From Cytophagaceae bacterium (lineage in GTDB: Bacteria > Bacteroidota > Bacteroidia > Cytophagales > Spirosomataceae), in the NCBI GenBank assembly GCA_017984215.1, contig JAGOAA010000002.1, forward strand, positions 68,646 to 132,645: a stretch of DNA of 64,000 nt, written 5' to 3'. Of this stretch, positions 60,837 through 64,000 are shown piece after piece (the stretch's first letter is position 1; every line of letters begins with the position of its first letter). Under the pieces are notes generated by a model. The model searched no databases. It had not been told where the DNA came from and was given only the letters and a program-made list of their open reading frames with translations. A program made the position numbers and the translations under genes.

Positions 60837-63800
60837 ATGAAAAAAAATCTACTATTTAGTTTCTTCTTGTGGCTATTTGCAATGGTTCCATTGCTTGCGC
60901 AGGATAGGGCTATTACCGGTAAAGTGACAACTGAAGACGGTTCATCTTTGCCTGGCGTTAACATTGCCATTAAAGGTACAAGTAAAGGTACTACCACGGA
61001 TGGTGAGGGTATTTTTAAATTAACAGTTTCTCCAACTGTTGTTCTTCAAGTAAGTTCAGTTGGATATGCTTCGCAAGAAGTTCGAGTGGCGAATCGCTCT
61101 GTTATCAATATTTCACTTCAATCAGAAGCATCTACCTTAGATGAGGTTGTAGTAACCACTTTTGGTACAGCTAAAAAATCTTCTTTTACGGGATCTTCTG
61201 CTAAGATTGGTGCAGAAAAATTGGCTGTTCGTCCGATAACGAATATTGGTCAAGCCCTTGAGGGTATTGCAGCAGGTGTTACAACTACATCAACCAACGG
61301 TCAGCCAGGTTCATCGCCAGCAGTTCGTATCCGTGGTTTTGGTTCGATTTCATCTTCCAATGATCCATTATATGTTGTCGATGGTGTTCCGTATTCTGCG
61401 AGTATTGCCAACTTGAACAATGATGATATTGAGTCTCAATTACGGTCTTGAAAGATGCGGCGTCTACAGCCTTGTATGGTGCTCGTGCTGCGAACGGGGT
61501 CGTAATGGTGACAACCAAAAAAGGTCTTAAAGGAAAGAATACGATTAATATTAAATACACAAAAGGATTTAATACAAGAGCCTTGCCGGAGTATGACCGT
61601 GTAGGTCCTGCAGACTATTATCCATTAATGTGGGAGTCGAATCGTAATAATTTAGCTTACCGTGCAACAAATCCAGTTGCTCTTGCAACAGCAAATACAA
61701 CAGCTTCTGCGGGTTTAGGTGCAATTGTGGGTACTGGCTATAATGTGTATAATGTTCCTTTTGCTCAATTAGTTGGGACGGATGGGAAATTGAATCCATC
61801 AGCGCAAATGATTTATAGCATGGATGATTTAAACTGGGAGAAGGCTGTTATGCGTCAAGGTGTTCGTGATGAAATCAACGCAAATTTTTCAGGTTCAAAC
61901 GGTAAATCAGATTATTTCTTATCTGTTTCTTATTTGAACGATAAAGGATATCAAATTAAGTCGGATTATGATCGTTTTACTGCTCGTTTAAACGTGAATA
62001 GCCAAATGAATGATTGGTTTAAGGTGGGTGCTAATATGAACACAACGGTAACTTCATCAAATCAGTCAACGGCTGATGGAGGTACTTCATTTGTGAATCC
62101 ATTCTTCTTTACGCGTGGAATGGCACCTATTTATCCTGTATATGCATACAATCCGGCAAGTCCAGGTACTTTCTTGACCTTAGAAAATGGGAGACGTCGT
62201 TATGATTACGGTAATTTAAGTGCATTAGGTCTATCGAATCGTCCTCAATATGGTGGTCGTCACGTGATTGCTGAAACGGAATTAAATGAAAATTTCTTCC
62301 GTAGAAATTTGCTAGGTGGTCGTGCTTTTGCTGAAATCTCCTTCTTAAAGGATTTCAAATTCACGAACAATGTGGGTGTGGATATTACCAATGCGAATAC
62401 TGTTGTTTTTGGTAATCCAGAAATTGGTGATGGTGCTCCTGCTGGTCGTGCATCGAATTTGTTTGAGAATATTACCAACTACAATTTATCCCAATTATTA
62501 ACTTATAATCATTCGTTTGGAAAGCATAATGTTGATGCATTACTTGGACACGAAAATTATAATTTAGTGAGCAATAGCTTGGACGGTTCTCGTTCGCAGC
62601 AAATATTGGACGGAAATTATGAGTTGATCAACTTTACGACAACGACTAATTTGACTTCACAATATGATATTCGTCGTGTGGAAGGTTTCTTCTCTCGTTT
62701 GAATTATGATTATGACTCGAAATATTTTGTTTCATTTTCTGCTCGTCGTGATGGTTCTTCTAAGTTCTACCAAGATAAGCGTTGGGGTACATTCTACTCG
62801 GCATCAGCTGCTTGGCGTTTAGACCAGGAAGAATTTATTAAGCAATTTAGCTTTGTGGATAACTTGAAATTAAGAACTTCTTGGGGCCAAACGGGTAATG
62901 ATGGAGGTATCAGCAACTATGCTTGGCAGCCATTGTATGCATTAGGTTGGAACAATGCAACTGAGCCAGGTATCTTACAATCTTCTTTAGGAAGTAAATC
63001 ATTGGAGTGGGAAACAAATACGGCATTTGATGTTGCCTTGGAGTTTGGTTTATTTAAAAATAGACTTTCAGGTACAATTGAATACTTTGATCGTCAATCG
63101 ACCAACTTGATTTTTGCAGTGCCTTTGCCTCTTTCAGTAGGTATCGCTACAGAGACAAGAAACATTGGTTCGATGTACAACCGTGGTATCGAGCTTCAAT
63201 TGGGTTATGATGTTATTCGTTCAAAAGACTTTAACTGGCACATTGACCTGAATGCAACTAAGTTAGAGAATCAGATTACCAAAATGCCTAGCGAAAGTAA
63301 GGAGATCGTTGATGGTACAAAGAAGTTAAAAGAAGGTAGTTCATTATATGATTACTGGTTACGTGAATACAAAGGTGTAAATCCTGAAACTGGTGTAGCT
63401 GAGTATCGTGCGATTTCGTATGTGCCTGCTAACTCAAGAATTACCGCATCGGGAGATACCTTGACGAATAACATTGCTAATGCGCGTTATTGGTATAATG
63501 GTTCATCCATTGCAGATTTAACAGGTTCTGTTAATACCTCTTTGAGCTACAAAGGATTTTCACTTTCTGCTTTGATGGTATATCAAATTGGTGGTAAAAT
63601 TTATGATGGAGCATATGCTGGTTTGATGGGAGCTGGATATCACAATGCGAAACACGTAGATATCTTGAAGCGTTGGGTTAATCCTGGTGATGTAACTAAT
63701 GTTCCGCGCATGGATGCTGGCCGTACAGCTGACTTTGACGCTGCCTCAGATCGTTGGTTAATTGATGGTAGCTTCTTGAATATTCGTACGGTGACATTGT

Positions 63801-63991
63801 CTTATCGTATACCTAAAACGGTATTGTCTAAGTTTAAAATTGACAATGCTCAAGTATATATGAGTGGGGAAAATTTCTTGATGTTATCACGTAGAAGTGG
63901 AATGAACGTCCAACAAAACTTTGGAGGAACTACCAGCAACGTATATAGCCCTGCGAAATCATTGGTATTAGGTATTTCATTCTCTTTATAA
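60837..63991 (+). pseudogene. SusC/RagA-family transporter gene broken by a 2-bp duplication (locus 3)
   Basis: A complete SusC coding length is present, but in two frames. The first part (60837-61451) holds a signal peptide (NLLFSFFLWLFAMVPLLAQ), a CarboxypepD_reg-like domain and the plug up to VDGVPYSAS and NNDDIES. It then reads four wrong residues into a stop at 61449. The second part continues in another frame with ITVLKDAASTALYGARAANG and runs through a normal barrel to LVLGISFSL at 63991. TCTC at 61434-61437 in place of TC explains the shift: removing one TC restores ESITVLKDA as in the other loci. The rest looks intact, so the change is recent or a sequencing error. A SusD partner would lie beyond the window end. 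Confidence 0.85.
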
Positions 63992-64000
63992 TTTTGAATC

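Noticed and set aside
61434..61451. Programmed ribosomal frameshift in SusC locus 3
   Set aside because: There is no slippery heptamer or following hairpin, and the other SusC genes do not show it; a TC duplication explains the shift.

Overview
The window reads as chromosomal DNA of a Bacteroidota bacterium, probably Cytophagales (a Spirosomaceae-like freshwater relative is my inference). The evidence is three tandem SusC/SusD-type loci, a TonB receptor-DUF4249 pair, PorT of the type IX secretion system beside ubiE, an acyl-ornithine transcarbamylase arginine pathway, a CrtW-type carotenoid ketolase, and several promoters with the Bacteroidota -7 element TAnnTTTG. I saw no rRNA, tRNA, CRISPR array, integrase, transposase or prophage genes.

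Layout. 0-3.4 kb: the end of an FAD/Fe-S oxidase, a NagB-PIG-L fusion and a small XRE regulator. 3.5-8.2 kb: TonB receptor plus DUF4249 lipoprotein, then porT and ubiE on the other strand. 8.3-14.8 kb: AEC transporter and histidine kinase, diverging from a PadR-PspC-DUF2807 envelope module across a shared palindromic operator. 14.8-19.6 kb: ribE and the arginine operon argF'-argB-M20 deacylase-argH. 19.7-27 kb: GNAT, a large outer-membrane barrel protein, polyprenyl synthase, patatin, pyrH-frr and crtW. 27-34.8 kb: GH43-type enzyme, DUF2851, EamA exporter, dusB, a CPBP-DUF2007-cdsA operon and a small secreted protein. 35-43 kb: pgeF, gluconate-dehydrogenase-like GMC enzyme with its small subunit, mutS, nadK, CBS protein and a hydrolase. 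43-51 kb: FAD amine oxidase, a vanadium haloperoxidase-like lipoprotein with a truncated haemoglobin, an acyltransferase, a sugar kinase-nucleotidyltransferase pair and a GntP permease. 51-64 kb: SusC-SusD, SusC-SusD, and a third SusC broken by a dinucleotide duplication.

Intergenic DNA is short, but several tail-to-tail junctions carry palindromic repeats. A GAGACGCG hairpin family occurs six times (three after mutS, three at 46.2-46.4 kb) and seems to provide terminators. At 46.23-46.46 kb it lies inside a composite element with degenerate 7-bp tandem repeats that form the stop codons of both flanking genes. Other palindromes lie at 34.9 and 49.6 kb.

The most interesting points are this composite repeat, the PadR operator built into a consensus promoter, the kinase-nucleotidyltransferase-GntP cassette of unknown substrate, the NagB-PIG-L fusion with an altered catalytic triad, the Ala90 transcarbamylase, and the broken SusC.
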